Shown here one piece after another: positions 29,260 to 37,367 of a stretch of DNA of 64,000 bases. Within the stretch, counting starts at the first letter, position 1, and the number at the start of each line of letters is the position of its first letter. Below the pieces are notes generated by a model that made no database searches, had not been told where the DNA came from, and was given only the letters and a program-made list of their open reading frames with translations. The translations under genes and the position numbers were made by a program. This stretch comes from an uncultured Porticoccus sp. (GTDB lineage Bacteria; Pseudomonadota; Gammaproteobacteria; Pseudomonadales; Porticoccaceae), in NCBI GenBank assembly GCA_905181945.1, contig CAJIZZ010000012.1, forward strand, positions 1 to 64,000, in the 5' to 3' direction.

Positions 29260-29307
29260 ATACAAGATATAGTGTTTGTTTCCAGCAAAAAACACTACAA
29301 GTTGTAT
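29260..29307 (-). promoter_or_regulatory. tandem NrdR-box-like sites in front of nrdJa
   Basis: Box A, ATACAAGATATAGTGT at 29260-29275, matches 14 of 16 positions of the NrdR palindrome (acaCwAtATaTwGtgt, from memory). Box B, ACACTACAAGTTGTAT at 29292-29307, matches about 12. They are offset by 32 bases, about three helical turns, which is the usual arrangement for cooperative NrdR binding. NrdR represses ribonucleotide reductase genes in response to nucleotide levels. The nrdR gene itself is not in the window. Confidence 0.75.
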
Positions 29308-29440
29308 TAAGAAAAAAAACCGCCAAAAACAAAAATCCATTCATCTTGTTTTTTTCCTTCAATCCATAACAAAACAGTAACTTACCAACAATCGTACAGC
29401 CAACAGGATTTCATCTTTCACTAAAAAATTTAACCCCTAT

Positions 29441-29465
29441 TGACCAATATACACAAAATTGGTCA
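29441..29465 (+). terminator. inverted repeat with A/T-rich tail (terminator-like or operator)
   Basis: Arms TGACCAAT and ATTGGTCA flank a 9-base loop and are followed by a T-rich run at 29472-29480. On the plus strand this resembles a weak intrinsic terminator, but no plus-strand gene ends just before it. It immediately precedes the slyD relics. Confidence 0.35.
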
Positions 29466-29472
29466 TAAAAAT

Positions 29473-29651
29473 TATTTTTTAATGCATGCGGTTCTTATGG
29501 GCACCTTATACCTGGAAAAACCAAATGCTTCATGGATAATCATGCGCTAGCTGGAAAAACATTAACGTTTGATATCAAAATTACAGAGGTTCGGAAGGCT
29601 ACCGAGGAAGAGCTTACTCATGGTTATATTTTCATCCCCCACAAACACTAA
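29473..29651 (+). pseudogene. decayed slyD copy 1 (internally deleted)
   Basis: The plus strand from 29490 reads GSYGHLIPGKTKCFMD, then NHALAGKTLTFDIKITEVR, KATEEELTHGYIFIPHKH and a stop at 29649-29651. The second part matches the C-terminus of the intact SlyD at 29818-30297 almost residue for residue (NHALAGKTLTFDIRITEVR, EATEEELAHG). The first part resembles its N-terminal SYIHGHGKIIPGLEK. About 100 codons of the middle are missing, so this is a fused remnant. The His-rich metal tail has been lost (HGYIFIPHKH instead of HGHVHGPGGHEH). Confidence 0.8.
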
Positions 29652-29733
29652 AAAATATTTTTTAATACATGCAGTTCTTATGGGCACCTTATACTTGGAA
29701 AAACCAAATGCTTCATGGATAATCATGCACTAG
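29473..29733 (+). repeat. 78-bp direct repeat (two copies, 183 bp apart)
   Basis: Copy 1 is 29473-29550 and copy 2 is 29656-29733. They differ at only four positions, and each difference is a transition (G to A or C to T, read from copy 1 to copy 2). The repeat is itself derived from slyD, including its DNHA codons. The high identity indicates a recent duplication compared with the decay of the gene. Confidence 0.88.
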
Positions 29734-29760
29734 AAAAAATATCTATATAACGAAGCGTTC
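29656..29760 (+). pseudogene. decayed slyD copy 2 (shorter)
   Basis: It repeats the fused start of copy 1 (SSYGHLILGKTKCFMD, then NHAL) and then leaves the slyD sequence after the CTAG at 29730-29733, continuing as an unrelated stretch to a stop codon. It keeps only about five codons of the conserved C-terminal motif. It lies 58 bases before the intact slyD start. Confidence 0.65.
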
Positions 29761-29817
29761 CATGGCAGCCAAATCTATTAGTGGTTGCTTAAAAACTGTG
29801 AAATCAAGAGGCCACCA

Positions 29818-30297
29818 ATGATAATTTCTCAAAACTCCACCGTACTTTTTCATTATTCGTTATCTGATAAGAGTGGAAATAAAATTGACTCATCTCCTGC
29901 TGACGAACCACTGTCTTATATCCATGGGCATGGAAAGATTATTCCTGGTCTTGAAAAAGCAATGGAGGGGAAAAAATCAGGTGATGTGATGATAGTAACC
30001 ATTGAGCCCAAAGATGCCTACGGAGAAAGACAGGAGAAAATGGTGCAGCAAATCCCTCGAGCATCCTTTCAAGCTGAAGACATCAAAGTCGGAATGCGCT
30101 TTGAGGCGACAACACCGAATGGGGCTGTGTCGGTGGTAGTAACTGGCTTGACTGAAGAAACAGTTACCGTGGATGGAAATCACGCGCTAGCTGGAAAAAC
30201 ATTAACTTTTGACATTAGAATTACAGAGGTTCGGGAAGCTACCGAGGAAGAGCTTGCCCATGGTCATGTTCACGGCCCCGGCGGGCACGAACATTAA
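29818..30297 (+). CDS. slyD: FKBP-type peptidyl-prolyl isomerase SlyD, with His-rich tail
   Basis: A 159-residue SlyD. The FKBP half starts STVLFHYSLSDKSGNKID and contains GHGKIIPGLEKAMEGKKSGD. The insert-in-flap chaperone domain is at about 70-125. The C-terminal HGHVHGPGGHEH is the metal-binding tail that allows SlyD to hold nickel. I chose ATG at 29818 because AAGAGG precedes it at good spacing; an in-frame ATG at 29785 would add 11 residues unlike the family. It is one of three SlyD-type genes within 12 kb and the source of the two upstream relics. Confidence 0.92.
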   Translation: MIISQNSTVLFHYSLSDKSGNKIDSSPADEPLSYIHGHGKIIPGLEKAMEGKKSGDVMIVTIEPKDAYGERQEKMVQQIPRASFQAEDIKVGMRFEATTPNGAVSVVVTGLTEETVTVDGNHALAGKTLTFDIRITEVREATEEELAHGHVHGPGGHEH

Positions 30298-30420
30298 AAA
30301 TCTTTTAATTCAAGATCCAATACTCTCATTAATCAAAAAAGCTGGCATGAAAATATGACCACTTCTTTGATTAATTTATATCTATTCGTGAACATAACAA
30401 GAAAGAAAAAATAAAGCATT

Positions 30421-31791
30421 CTATGAGAAAACGATCGCACCCCAAAGATCGTACTCATCCGCATATTCAATTGAAACATCGATCATATCTCCAGGCTTTA
30501 GGCCAAGACTTTCGATGCTTTCAATGTCATTAATAAAGACACTGCCATCAATTTCAGGTGCATCGGCAGCGCAACGGCCAATAGCACCCTCTTCGTCTAT
30601 CTGGTCAATGAGAACCTCTATTGTTTGGCCTACTTTTCGCTGTAATCTTCGAGCACTAATAACCTGCTGAACCTCCATGAAGCGATTCCAGCGATTTTCC
30701 TTTACCTTTTCAGGCACATGGTCAGGAAGATTGTTAGCTTTGGCTCCATCTACAGGGGAATATTTAAAGCAACCCACGCGATCTAATTCTGCTTCTTTCA
30801 GCCAATCTAATAATATCTGAAAATCTTCTTCAGTTTCTCCTGGAAAGCCGACAATAAAAGTACTGCGAATAGTCAGCTCAGGACAAATAGCGCGCCAAGA
30901 TTTAATTCGCTGCAAGACTTTCTCCTGATTACCGGGGCGCTTCATTAATTTAAGAATCTTAGGACTGGCATGCTGAAAAGGTATGTCCAGATAAGGAAGA
31001 ATCTTGCCCTCGGCCATTAGCGGAATCAGTTTATCTACATGAGGGTAGGGATACACATAGTGCAATCTAACCCACACTCCAAGTTCGCCCAACGCTACAG
31101 CCAAATCCTGCATTCGAGTTTCAAGTGCGCCGCCATCAACAAAGTCCAATTTATATTTTACATCAACACCATAAGCACTGGTGTCCTGGGAAATCACTAA
31201 TAACTCACGGACGCCTGAATCAACTAACTTCTTTGCTTCTTCAACTATTTCGGCAATAGGCCGACTAACCAGCTGGCCTCGCATGTCGGGAATAATACAA
31301 AAAGTACAATGATGATTGCAGCCTTCAGCTATTTTCAAATATGCATAATGCGGAGGAGTAAGCTTGACGCCTATTGACGACAACACGTCATCATAAGGTT
31401 TAAGGGGGCTATCTTTATTATTTTTAGGAGCAGGATTGTGCTCATGCACGGCCTTTAAAACTGACACCACATCTGCTGGGCCGCTCACGCTCAGAACTTC
31501 TGGATAAAAAGATCTTATAGCCTCAGCATCAACACCTTTGCCCATACATCCTGTCACAATAACCTTTCCGTGCTTTTTTATTGCCTCGCTTATAGCATCC
31601 ATCGACTCCTGTTTTGCTGAGTCAATAAAACCACAAGTATTAACGATAACAACATCTGCATCTGTATAATTAGGGCTGGTCTCATACCCGTCTAGCTTAA
31701 GATTCGTAAGAATTCGCTCAGAATCAACCAAGGCTTTGGGACAGCCCAAGGAAATAAAACCAACTTTTTGCGTTTCTACAGATTCAGACAT
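30421..31791 (-). CDS. rimO: ribosomal protein S12 methylthiotransferase RimO
   Basis: A 456-residue radical SAM methylthiotransferase. The N-terminal UPF0004 domain contains [17 protein letters not shown] and [16 protein letters not shown], and [10 protein letters not shown], giving three cluster cysteines. The radical SAM motif is CNHHCTFC near residue 140. A C-terminal TRAM domain ends [11 protein letters not shown]. RimO adds a methylthio group to Asp89 of ribosomal protein S12. I start at the ATG at 31789-31791 to match E. coli (MSKVTPQ); a TTG 36 bases upstream is less likely. Confidence 0.95.
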   Translation of the reverse strand: MSESVETQKVGFISLGCPKALVDSERILTNLKLDGYETSPNYTDADVVIVNTCGFIDSAKQESMDAISEAIKKHGKVIVTGCMGKGVDAEAIRSFYPEVLSVSGPADVVSVLKAVHEHNPAPKNNKDSPLKPYDDVLSSIGVKLTPPHYAYLKIAEGCNHHCTFCIIPDMRGQLVSRPIAEIVEEAKKLVDSGVRELLVISQDTSAYGVDVKYKLDFVDGGALETRMQDLAVALGELGVWVRLHYVYPYPHVDKLIPLMAEGKILPYLDIPFQHASPKILKLMKRPGNQEKVLQRIKSWRAICPELTIRSTFIVGFPGETEEDFQILLDWLKEAELDRVGCFKYSPVDGAKANNLPDHVPEKVKENRWNRFMEVQQVISARRLQRKVGQTIEVLIDQIDEEGAIGRCAADAPEIDGSVFINDIESIESLGLKPGDMIDVSIEYADEYDLWGAIVFS

Positions 31792-31840
31792 ACAAGCTCG
31801 AGTTGAAATAAGGGGTGCGCTGCGCAAAGAAAAGACCCTA

Positions 31841-31869
31841 AGAAAAAGGTCTCCAGACTCGGAGACCTT
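31841..31869 (-). terminator. intrinsic terminator downstream of scoB
   Basis: On the minus strand, AAGGTCTCC pairs with GGAGACCTT around a 6-base loop, and TTTCTT follows. It separates scoAB from rimO and lies 21 bases after the scoB stop codon. Confidence 0.8.
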
Positions 31870-31889
31870 AATTGCCTAAAAGTAAGCTA

Positions 31890-32546
31890 TCAAAACTTCA
31901 TTTCAGGGACACTATCTGGAACGACTAAAGCTCCGGCAGTTTTTTCAACAATCTCTTCTATAGAGACCCCAGGAGCACGCTCAACTAAATGAAATTTTCC
32001 GTCATATATTTCCAAGTACGCCAAATCAGTTAAAACTTGCTTAATGCAACCAGCACCAGTCAAGGGAAGCGAGCACTCTGATAACAATTTTGATTTACCG
32101 TATTTATCTGCATGGGTCATCATGACAACTATATTGTCTGCCCCAGCTACCAAGTCCATAGCCCCGCCCATACCCTTTATGAGCTTTCCAGGAATCATCC
32201 ATGAAGCTATATTTCCCGAAGCATCAACTTCAAAAGCCCCGAGGACAGTTAAGTCTACATGGCCGCCACGAATCATAGCGAACGACTCGGCTGAGGAGAA
32301 AATTGATGCGCCAGTTGCTGTAGTGACTGTTTGCTTTCCAGCATTAATTAAATCAGCATCCACCTCGTCTTCTGTTGGAAATGGGCCCATACCAAGCAAT
32401 CCATTCTCAGACTGCAACATAACCTCCATCTCTTCTGGCACATGATTTGCTACCAATGTAGGGATGCCTATACCTAAGTTAACGTAATAACCATCCTGAA
32501 GCTCGCGCGCCACCCGAATAGCCATTTGATCACGAGAAAGTGACAT
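31890..32546 (-). CDS. scoB: 3-oxoacid CoA-transferase subunit B
   Basis: A 218-residue family I CoA-transferase beta subunit. The catalytic glutamate is in SENGLLGMGPFP near residue 47, and the protein begins MAIRVARELQDGYYVNLGIGIPTLVAN. It activates acetoacetate with the CoA of succinyl-CoA, working with ScoA. The gene follows scoA by 17 bases. With HMG-CoA lyase elsewhere in the window, this completes leucine and ketone-body use. GGAGGG lies about ten bases before the ATG. Confidence 0.93.
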   Translation of the reverse strand: MSLSRDQMAIRVARELQDGYYVNLGIGIPTLVANHVPEEMEVMLQSENGLLGMGPFPTEDEVDADLINAGKQTVTTATGASIFSSAESFAMIRGGHVDLTVLGAFEVDASGNIASWMIPGKLIKGMGGAMDLVAGADNIVVMMTHADKYGKSKLLSECSLPLTGAGCIKQVLTDLAYLEIYDGKFHLVERAPGVSIEEIVEKTAGALVVPDSVPEMKF

Positions 32547-32563
32547 TATTTTTATCCCTCCGA

Positions 32564-33265
32564 TTAGTTTTCGCGGACTGTACGCAATTCGATGCGCTTC
32601 TCAAACGTACCTTGTATTAGTCGATCAACATAAATCCCAGAGGTGTGGATATGCATAGGATCTAACTCACCTGGCTCAACAATTTCTTCCACCTCCATGA
32701 CTGTAATTTTTCCAGCAGTTGCCGCCATAGGGTTAAAGTTCATAGCTGTATGTCGATAGATTGCATTACCAAAGCGGTCTGCCTTCCAGGCTTTAACAAT
32801 AGCAAAGTCTCCCGTAACAGATTCTTCAAGAATATATTTACGTCCATCAAATTCACGCACATCTTTTCCCTTGGCTATATCCGTTCCGAATCCAGTAGCC
32901 GTATAAAAAGCAGGAATGCCGGCACCGCCCGCTCTCATTTTCTCTGCTAGCGTTCCTTGTGGAGTTAGCTCCACCTCTAGCTCTCCAGAAAGAAGCTGCT
33001 CTTCGAACATCTTGTTTTCACCCACATACGAAGACACCATTTTTTTAATTTGACGATCTTCTAAAAGAATTCCAAGGCCAAGACCATCGCAACCACAGTT
33101 ATTGGAGATAATTGTCAGCTCCTTGGAACCCATCTTTTTGATCTCTTTGATCAAATTCTCAGGGATACCGCAGATACCAAAACCACCGGCAATGACAGTC
33201 ATTCCATTTTCTAAGCCTGCCATCGCTTCTTCGTAGGTGTTGACCACCTTGTCGAAACCTGCCAT
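32564..33265 (-). CDS. scoA: 3-oxoacid CoA-transferase subunit A
   Basis: A 233-residue family I CoA-transferase alpha subunit. It begins [29 protein letters not shown] (two parts) with the glycine-rich CoA-binding start, followed by [10 protein letters not shown]. It forms a heterodimer or heterotetramer with ScoB to move CoA between succinate and 3-oxoacids. It is the first gene of the pair. The ATG has GGAGTTAGTTTC upstream. The specific substrate (acetoacetate or 3-oxoadipate) is inferred from the similarity to ScoA rather than PcaI. Confidence 0.92.
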   Translation of the reverse strand: MAGFDKVVNTYEEAMAGLENGMTVIAGGFGICGIPENLIKEIKKMGSKELTIISNNCGCDGLGLGILLEDRQIKKMVSSYVGENKMFEEQLLSGELEVELTPQGTLAEKMRAGGAGIPAFYTATGFGTDIAKGKDVREFDGRKYILEESVTGDFAIVKAWKADRFGNAIYRHTAMNFNPMAATAGKITVMEVEEIVEPGELDPMHIHTSGIYVDRLIQGTFEKRIELRTVREN

Positions 33266-33472
33266 GAAACTAACTCCTTTATTAGATTTTCTATTTTCCT
33301 AGAGCACTCAACCCCGAGCTTTTAAAAACTTTGCGAAGGATCCTATATGAAACAATATTTATCAAGATTAAAATTACAATAGATTGATTTATATCCGCAG
33401 CAAGCACAAAGAAATCATCAACAAAATTAGAAATTCATGAGAATTCAATCAAGCGTAAAAAAATATTATACC

Positions 33473-33766
33473 CTATAAACTGGAGTCTTTTATTGGCTGA
33501 ACCAGCACCCAAGGCTTTACAACTACCGACCATAATACAGTATCACCACTCAACCATTCTAAGGCTTGCTGGTCGCTGACCTTATTAATCAGATTGCCTG
33601 ACATCCATTGCTGAACTTTCAACTTGTTATCTAGACAGATATCCAGAGCCACATCAATCAAATCGAGTTCTGAAGATACATAAATAACTGTGCCATTGGC
33701 AAAAAAGGTTTCTACCTCTTTCCAATAAATTTTTGCTGTTTCAGCATTTAATTCTTCTCGATCCAT
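33473..33766 (-). CDS. DUF2288-family protein
   Basis: A 97-residue protein with no signal peptide or membrane segment. The pattern LNAETAKIYWKEVETFFANG near the start, VALDI in the middle, and ALWSVVVKPWVLVQP-like LWSVVVKPWVLVQP near the end fits DUF2288, which is found in many gammaproteobacteria and cyanobacteria. Its function is unknown to me. It lies downstream of scoA's promoter region on the same strand as the flavoprotein gene but 79 bases from it. The family call is from memory. Confidence 0.7.
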   Translation of the reverse strand: MDREELNAETAKIYWKEVETFFANGTVIYVSSELDLIDVALDICLDNKLKVQQWMSGNLINKVSDQQALEWLSGDTVLWSVVVKPWVLVQPIKDSSL

Positions 33767-33845
33767 TATAAAGCCTAATGTTGTGTAGTGGCCAAAAATT
33801 CCTGATTAATTGTTATTTCAAATATAACAACTAATAGTTTCGCAT

Positions 33846-35048
33846 TTAAGCAACTTTTCCGGCAGCAAATCCAGATGCCCAGGCCCACTGAAAATTAAAG
33901 CCCCCAAGGTGGCCAGTGACATCTAAAATTTCACCAACAAAATACAATCCAGGCTGCCTCTTACTTTCCATAGTCTTGGATGAAACCTCGCCAGTTTCAA
34001 CCCCCCCAAGTGTAACCTCAGCAGTACGATAACCCTCTGTGCCTGATGGCTTTAACTCCCAGCTATGAATGCTATCAGCAAGGGTTTGAATTAATGTCTC
34101 CGAAAGCTCAGCAATAGGCACTTCTTTTTTCTCCAGCCACCAGCACTTCTCAAGTTCTAATACTAAATTTCTTGGTAGCAGTTGAGAGATAATTGTTCTC
34201 AACACTGCCCTAGGTTGCTCAAATTTTTGTTTGACTAGATGCTGAAAGCAGTCTGTAAACGGCAGTAGGTCTAACCTAATGGACTGCCCTTCCCTCCAAT
34301 AACTTGAAATTTGCAATACTGCAGGGCCACTTAGGCCGCGATGGGTAAACAATACACTCTCCAAGAACTGATGCTTACCAGTTGATAAGCGCACTGGTAA
34401 CGATAATCCAGATAATTTTTCTGACAATAATTTAAAACTATCCGTAAAAGTAAAAGGCACCAAGGCTGGACGCAATAAAGTAATCTTATGCCCAAATTGC
34501 TCTGCCAGACGATAACCTATATCAGAGCCCCCTAGTGTTGGAACTGAAAGCCCTCCAGATGCCACAATCAAAGACTTGGTCGTAAACTTTCCCTGATTTG
34601 TATATAGCGTAAAATTTTTCTCAGAACGCTCCCTAGTCTCATATTTATCAATTAAACATTTTGTCGTAATTGTTACTTTTGCTTTTTCAGCCTCTATCAG
34701 CAGCATGTTAAGGATATCTTTTGACGAACTATCGCAAAATAGTTGTCCCAGGGTTTTCTCATGGTACTGAATGTCATGCTTACAGACTAGCTCTATAAAA
34801 TCCCATTGAGTGTAGCAACTCAAAGCAGATTTACAGAAATTTAGGTTATCTGACAAAAAATTATCTGATTCAACATGCAAATTAGTGAAGTTACAGCGAC
34901 CACCGCCAGACATGAGTATCTTCTTGCCTGGCCTATCTGCAGATTCGAGCACTAAGACTCGACGCCCGCGCTTACCAGCTGTGATGGCGCACATTAATCC
35001 AGCGGCCCCAGCCCCAACAATGATTACATCCCAAGCATCCAACTGCAT
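33846..35048 (-). CDS. HI0933/YhiN-family flavoprotein (NAD(P)/FAD-dependent oxidoreductase)
   Basis: A flavoprotein of about 400 residues. It starts WDVIIVGAGAAGLMCA (FAD Rossmann fold), followed by GRRVLVLE and KILMSGGGRCNFTN, which identifies the HI0933 (YhiN) family. It ends GEILDVTGHLGGFNFQWAWASGFAAG. The substrate is not known. The start is doubtful: AAGGAG directly abuts the ATG at 35048, while a TTG at 35042 is six bases away from it and is a better fit. Either gives a family-typical N-terminus; the open frame before them (to 35114) is unconserved. Confidence 0.83.
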   Translation of the reverse strand: MQLDAWDVIIVGAGAAGLMCAITAGKRGRRVLVLESADRPGKKILMSGGGRCNFTNLHVESDNFLSDNLNFCKSALSCYTQWDFIELVCKHDIQYHEKTLGQLFCDSSSKDILNMLLIEAEKAKVTITTKCLIDKYETRERSEKNFTLYTNQGKFTTKSLIVASGGLSVPTLGGSDIGYRLAEQFGHKITLLRPALVPFTFTDSFKLLSEKLSGLSLPVRLSTGKHQFLESVLFTHRGLSGPAVLQISSYWREGQSIRLDLLPFTDCFQHLVKQKFEQPRAVLRTIISQLLPRNLVLELEKCWWLEKKEVPIAELSETLIQTLADSIHSWELKPSGTEGYRTAEVTLGGVETGEVSSKTMESKRQPGLYFVGEILDVTGHLGGFNFQWAWASGFAAGKVA

Positions 35049-35139
35049 CTCCTTACCTAGAGTTAAGAACGTGCACATTTTATGAGGCGCAGGCAAAAGA
35101 TACCATAGGCGCAATGTTTATCTAGATAAGTTAGAAAAA

Positions 35140-35424
35140 TTAACAAAGTAGGCCTGAATGTTTAGCTGCACTTACCATGAGAAGTTTTTTATCCCGAGTA
35201 AAAGATTTTATCTCAGCTTCGCGCTTAGAGGCGCTACTACGATTGTGCCCGGACTCAATAAAAACAATCTTTTCAGGCTTTCTGCCCTGAAAGTATTTAG
35301 CCCCCTGCTTGCTATTTAAGTGTTGCTGAAATCGTCGGTGCACATCTACGGTGATCCCGGTATAAAGAGACCCATCACTAGCCTTGATAATATAGACAAA
35401 CCAAGAACTGCGAGGTTTAGACAT
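35140..35424 (-). CDS. GIY-YIG nuclease domain protein (YhbQ-like, UPF0213)
   Basis: A 94-residue single-domain protein. VYIIKASDGSLYTGITVDVHRRFQQHL has the GIY-YIG core (YII...YTG) and the conserved arginine; KREAEIKSF holds the conserved glutamate. Such small proteins are abundant in bacteria and have been linked to DNA repair or nuclease activity. The ATG at 35422-35424 has AGGAG upstream and shares one base with the sprT-like stop codon (TGATG), so translation is coupled. Confidence 0.87.
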   Translation of the reverse strand: MSKPRSSWFVYIIKASDGSLYTGITVDVHRRFQQHLNSKQGAKYFQGRKPEKIVFIESGHNRSSASKREAEIKSFTRDKKLLMVSAAKHSGLLC

Positions 35425-35999
35425 CAAAACTCCTGATATTTTAGCTTAAGCTTGGCTTGGCAATATCGACAAAGATAGCAAGCCTGATTACGCACACATT
35501 TATTATGCCGATAAGTACTAAGCTGATGGGTTTTGCAGTCGCAAGTATATTCAAATCTTCGATGGCTATAACAGGGTATACCTGTCATATCAAAGTCAGC
35601 AGTGACACTACTGTCAGCCCCAAAGATCTGCATTATAGCTTTCCATTCTGATCCATGAGGTTTCACTTTTCGGGGTTGATGGAGACAGTTAACCAAATAA
35701 TGCGCCACCTCATGAGGTACTGTTATAGCTAAATTTTCTTCATAATATTTAGCGAAAAGCCAAGGATTGTAGCGAATTTTTCTTGATTTCTCTTGCTTCC
35801 TTGTAGAAGACTGCCACTTATACATGCCCGCTATTCTTCCTTTTAAGTCAAATACAACAGGTATCATGCTAAATTTTTGATTAAAATATTTTGAACCAAG
35901 CTCAATGAAATTCCTAGTATGCCCTACAACTTGGCTCTGCCTTAAGTCATCAATAGGGGTTATAATAGCGGGGTCTATTTTGGTTGAAGAAATATTCAT
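35424..35999 (-). CDS. SprT-family zinc metalloprotease-like protein
   Basis: A 191-residue protein from the ATG at 35999 (an in-frame GTG at 36035 is the alternative). VPHEVAHYLVNCLH contains HExxH with the catalytic glutamate. A C-terminal zinc ribbon follows, with CDC, CVRNQACYLCRYC. This matches SprT, a family related to the eukaryotic Spartan protease, whose bacterial role is not settled. It is coupled to the GIY-YIG gene. Its neighbour on the other side, the PHP gene, is divergent. Confidence 0.82.
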   Translation of the reverse strand: MNISSTKIDPAIITPIDDLRQSQVVGHTRNFIELGSKYFNQKFSMIPVVFDLKGRIAGMYKWQSSTRKQEKSRKIRYNPWLFAKYYEENLAITVPHEVAHYLVNCLHQPRKVKPHGSEWKAIMQIFGADSSVTADFDMTGIPCYSHRRFEYTCDCKTHQLSTYRHNKCVRNQACYLCRYCQAKLKLKYQEF

Positions 36000-36090
36000 C
36001 AGTGAATTATACCTGACAAAAAAATAGCTTCGCACTTAAAATCTCTACAAATGGATGCATGAAAAAACTAAAAAATAAATTAACTAAAAA

Positions 36091-36924
36091 ATGTATAACC
36101 CCATGAAATACGACCTACATTGCCATAGTAACTGCTCAGATGGAACGCTAACGCCAATAGAGCTGGTTGGTCGAGCCATAGAGATGGGAGTCCAAACGCT
36201 TGCCATTACAGACCACGACACAATAAATGCCTACCATCACCTCAACCTAAAAGAAAGCCTACCGATCAAAATTATCCCTGGTATTGAATTCTCAAGCTGT
36301 TGGGGGAAAATGAATGTTCATATTGTTGGGCTCAACGTTCAACTTGATAGCGATTCTTTAAAAGCAGGAGTTGCGTTCCAAAATACAGCAAGGCAAAAAA
36401 GAGCAACTATGATTGCAGATAAACTTGATCAACTGGGCTTCAAGGAGACCCTCGCTGGAGCAGCCGCTATTGCCAATAATGGTAATATTGGTCGTCCTCA
36501 TTTTGCACAATACTTAGTTGATATTGGAGCTGTTTCTGACATCAACCAGGCTTTTAAAAAATTTCTTGGGTCAGGAAAACCTGGCGATATAAAACAGTTT
36601 TGGGCAGATATTCCACAAATTGTCCGATGGATTAACGAGGCAGGTGGAACCGCGGTATTAGCTCATCCAAAAAAATATCAATTAACTCGGACTAAGCTCA
36701 AACATCTATTAGATAACTTTATTGAGGCTGGAGGCCAAGGCATGGAGGTGATCTCAGGAAGACAGGATGCTAACATCACGAAAGATTTAGCTGGCCTTTG
36801 TGTGGAAAAGAAACTGCTAGCGTCTTGCGGGTCTGACTTTCATCGGCCGGGGCAAGCATGGGCCGAATTAGGTCGCATCTCCGAATTACCTATAGCATGC
36901 TCACCTGTATGGGAGCACTGGTAG
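36091..36924 (+). CDS. PHP-domain phosphoesterase (RNase AM / TrpH / YciV family)
   Basis: A 277-residue PHP protein. The metal sites are DLHCHSNCSDG at the start, ITDHDT near residues 38-43, GIEFS, RPHFA near residue 132, AHPKKY, and SCGSDFH near the end. This is the TrpH/YciV pattern: nucleoside 3',5'-bisphosphate phosphatase and 5'-exonuclease that matures rRNA 5' ends in E. coli. The ATG at 36103 starts closer to the conserved DLHCHS than the one at 36091; neither has a clear ribosome binding site. Confidence 0.88.
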   Translation: MYNPMKYDLHCHSNCSDGTLTPIELVGRAIEMGVQTLAITDHDTINAYHHLNLKESLPIKIIPGIEFSSCWGKMNVHIVGLNVQLDSDSLKAGVAFQNTARQKRATMIADKLDQLGFKETLAGAAAIANNGNIGRPHFAQYLVDIGAVSDINQAFKKFLGSGKPGDIKQFWADIPQIVRWINEAGGTAVLAHPKKYQLTRTKLKHLLDNFIEAGGQGMEVISGRQDANITKDLAGLCVEKKLLASCGSDFHRPGQAWAELGRISELPIACSPVWEHW

Positions 36925-36983
36925 AGCTGACTATAGTCAATACTGGTGCTATACTAAAAAAAGTTTAATCATGGCGAAAAATT

Positions 36984-37322
36984 GTGAAAAAAATACCAAC
37001 TAAAGCAGACTTAAGAGATGAACTACAAAGACAGATTGATCAATTCACTTGCAAAGGCGGAAAAATAGAACAAGTAGACAAAGGTGTTACTGGCAGAGAG
37101 AGTCCTCACGCAAGCCTGAAAACACCACTATTTAATGAGCCAAAAATAGCTCGAACCCCCTTGACAGAGGTGATTGCTGCTTTGGATGCTAGAAGTAAAT
37201 CAAAGTCTGCGCTTAAGAAAACAAGCAAACCCAAAGAAAAAGAAAAAGAAAAAGAAAAAGAAAAAATAATCTATGATGACTTCGGTGAGCCGCTAAGAAA
37301 AGTATGGACGAGTCCACAGTAG
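36984..37322 (+). CDS. small charged protein with SutA-like motif
   Basis: A 112-residue hydrophilic protein starting at GTG. Residues about 9-30, LRDELQRQIDQFTCKGGKIEQV, fit the Q-x-x-x-F-x-x-x-GG-x-I-x-x-V pattern shared by SutA and other small gammaproteobacterial proteins; SutA modulates RNA polymerase during slow growth in Pseudomonas. The C-terminal half has a run of KE repeats encoded by a hexanucleotide array. The family call is weak, and no structure can be inferred beyond likely disorder of the KE part. It lies between the PHP gene and ogt. Confidence 0.5.
   Translation: MKKIPTKADLRDELQRQIDQFTCKGGKIEQVDKGVTGRESPHASLKTPLFNEPKIARTPLTEVIAALDARSKSKSALKKTSKPKEKEKEKEKEKIIYDDFGEPLRKVWTSPQ
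37236..37265 (+). repeat. GAAAAA hexanucleotide tandem repeat inside a coding region
   Basis: Five units of GAAAAA encode alternating Lys and Glu codons in the SutA-like gene. Insertions or deletions of whole units keep the frame, so the length of the KE linker can vary without loss of the protein. Confidence 0.85.
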
Positions 37323-37367
37323 CCAAAAAGTTACACACAACCTCTTAATAAGAGGCATGCAAACTTA

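Larger units (their letters stand above)
29101..29472. other. regulatory region upstream of nrdJa
   Basis: This 372-base gap holds the NrdR-box-like pair and a likely -10 element (TATACT at 29257-29262, minus strand) that overlaps the gene-proximal box. Further right, 29441-29465 is an inverted repeat. The remainder is AT-rich without recognisable genes. I see no B12 riboswitch. Confidence 0.5.

Noticed and set aside
30329-30374. terminator after slyD (arms TTAATCAAA and TTTGATTAA)
   Set aside because: The stem is AT-only apart from one pair, the loop is 28 bases, and no clean T-run follows.
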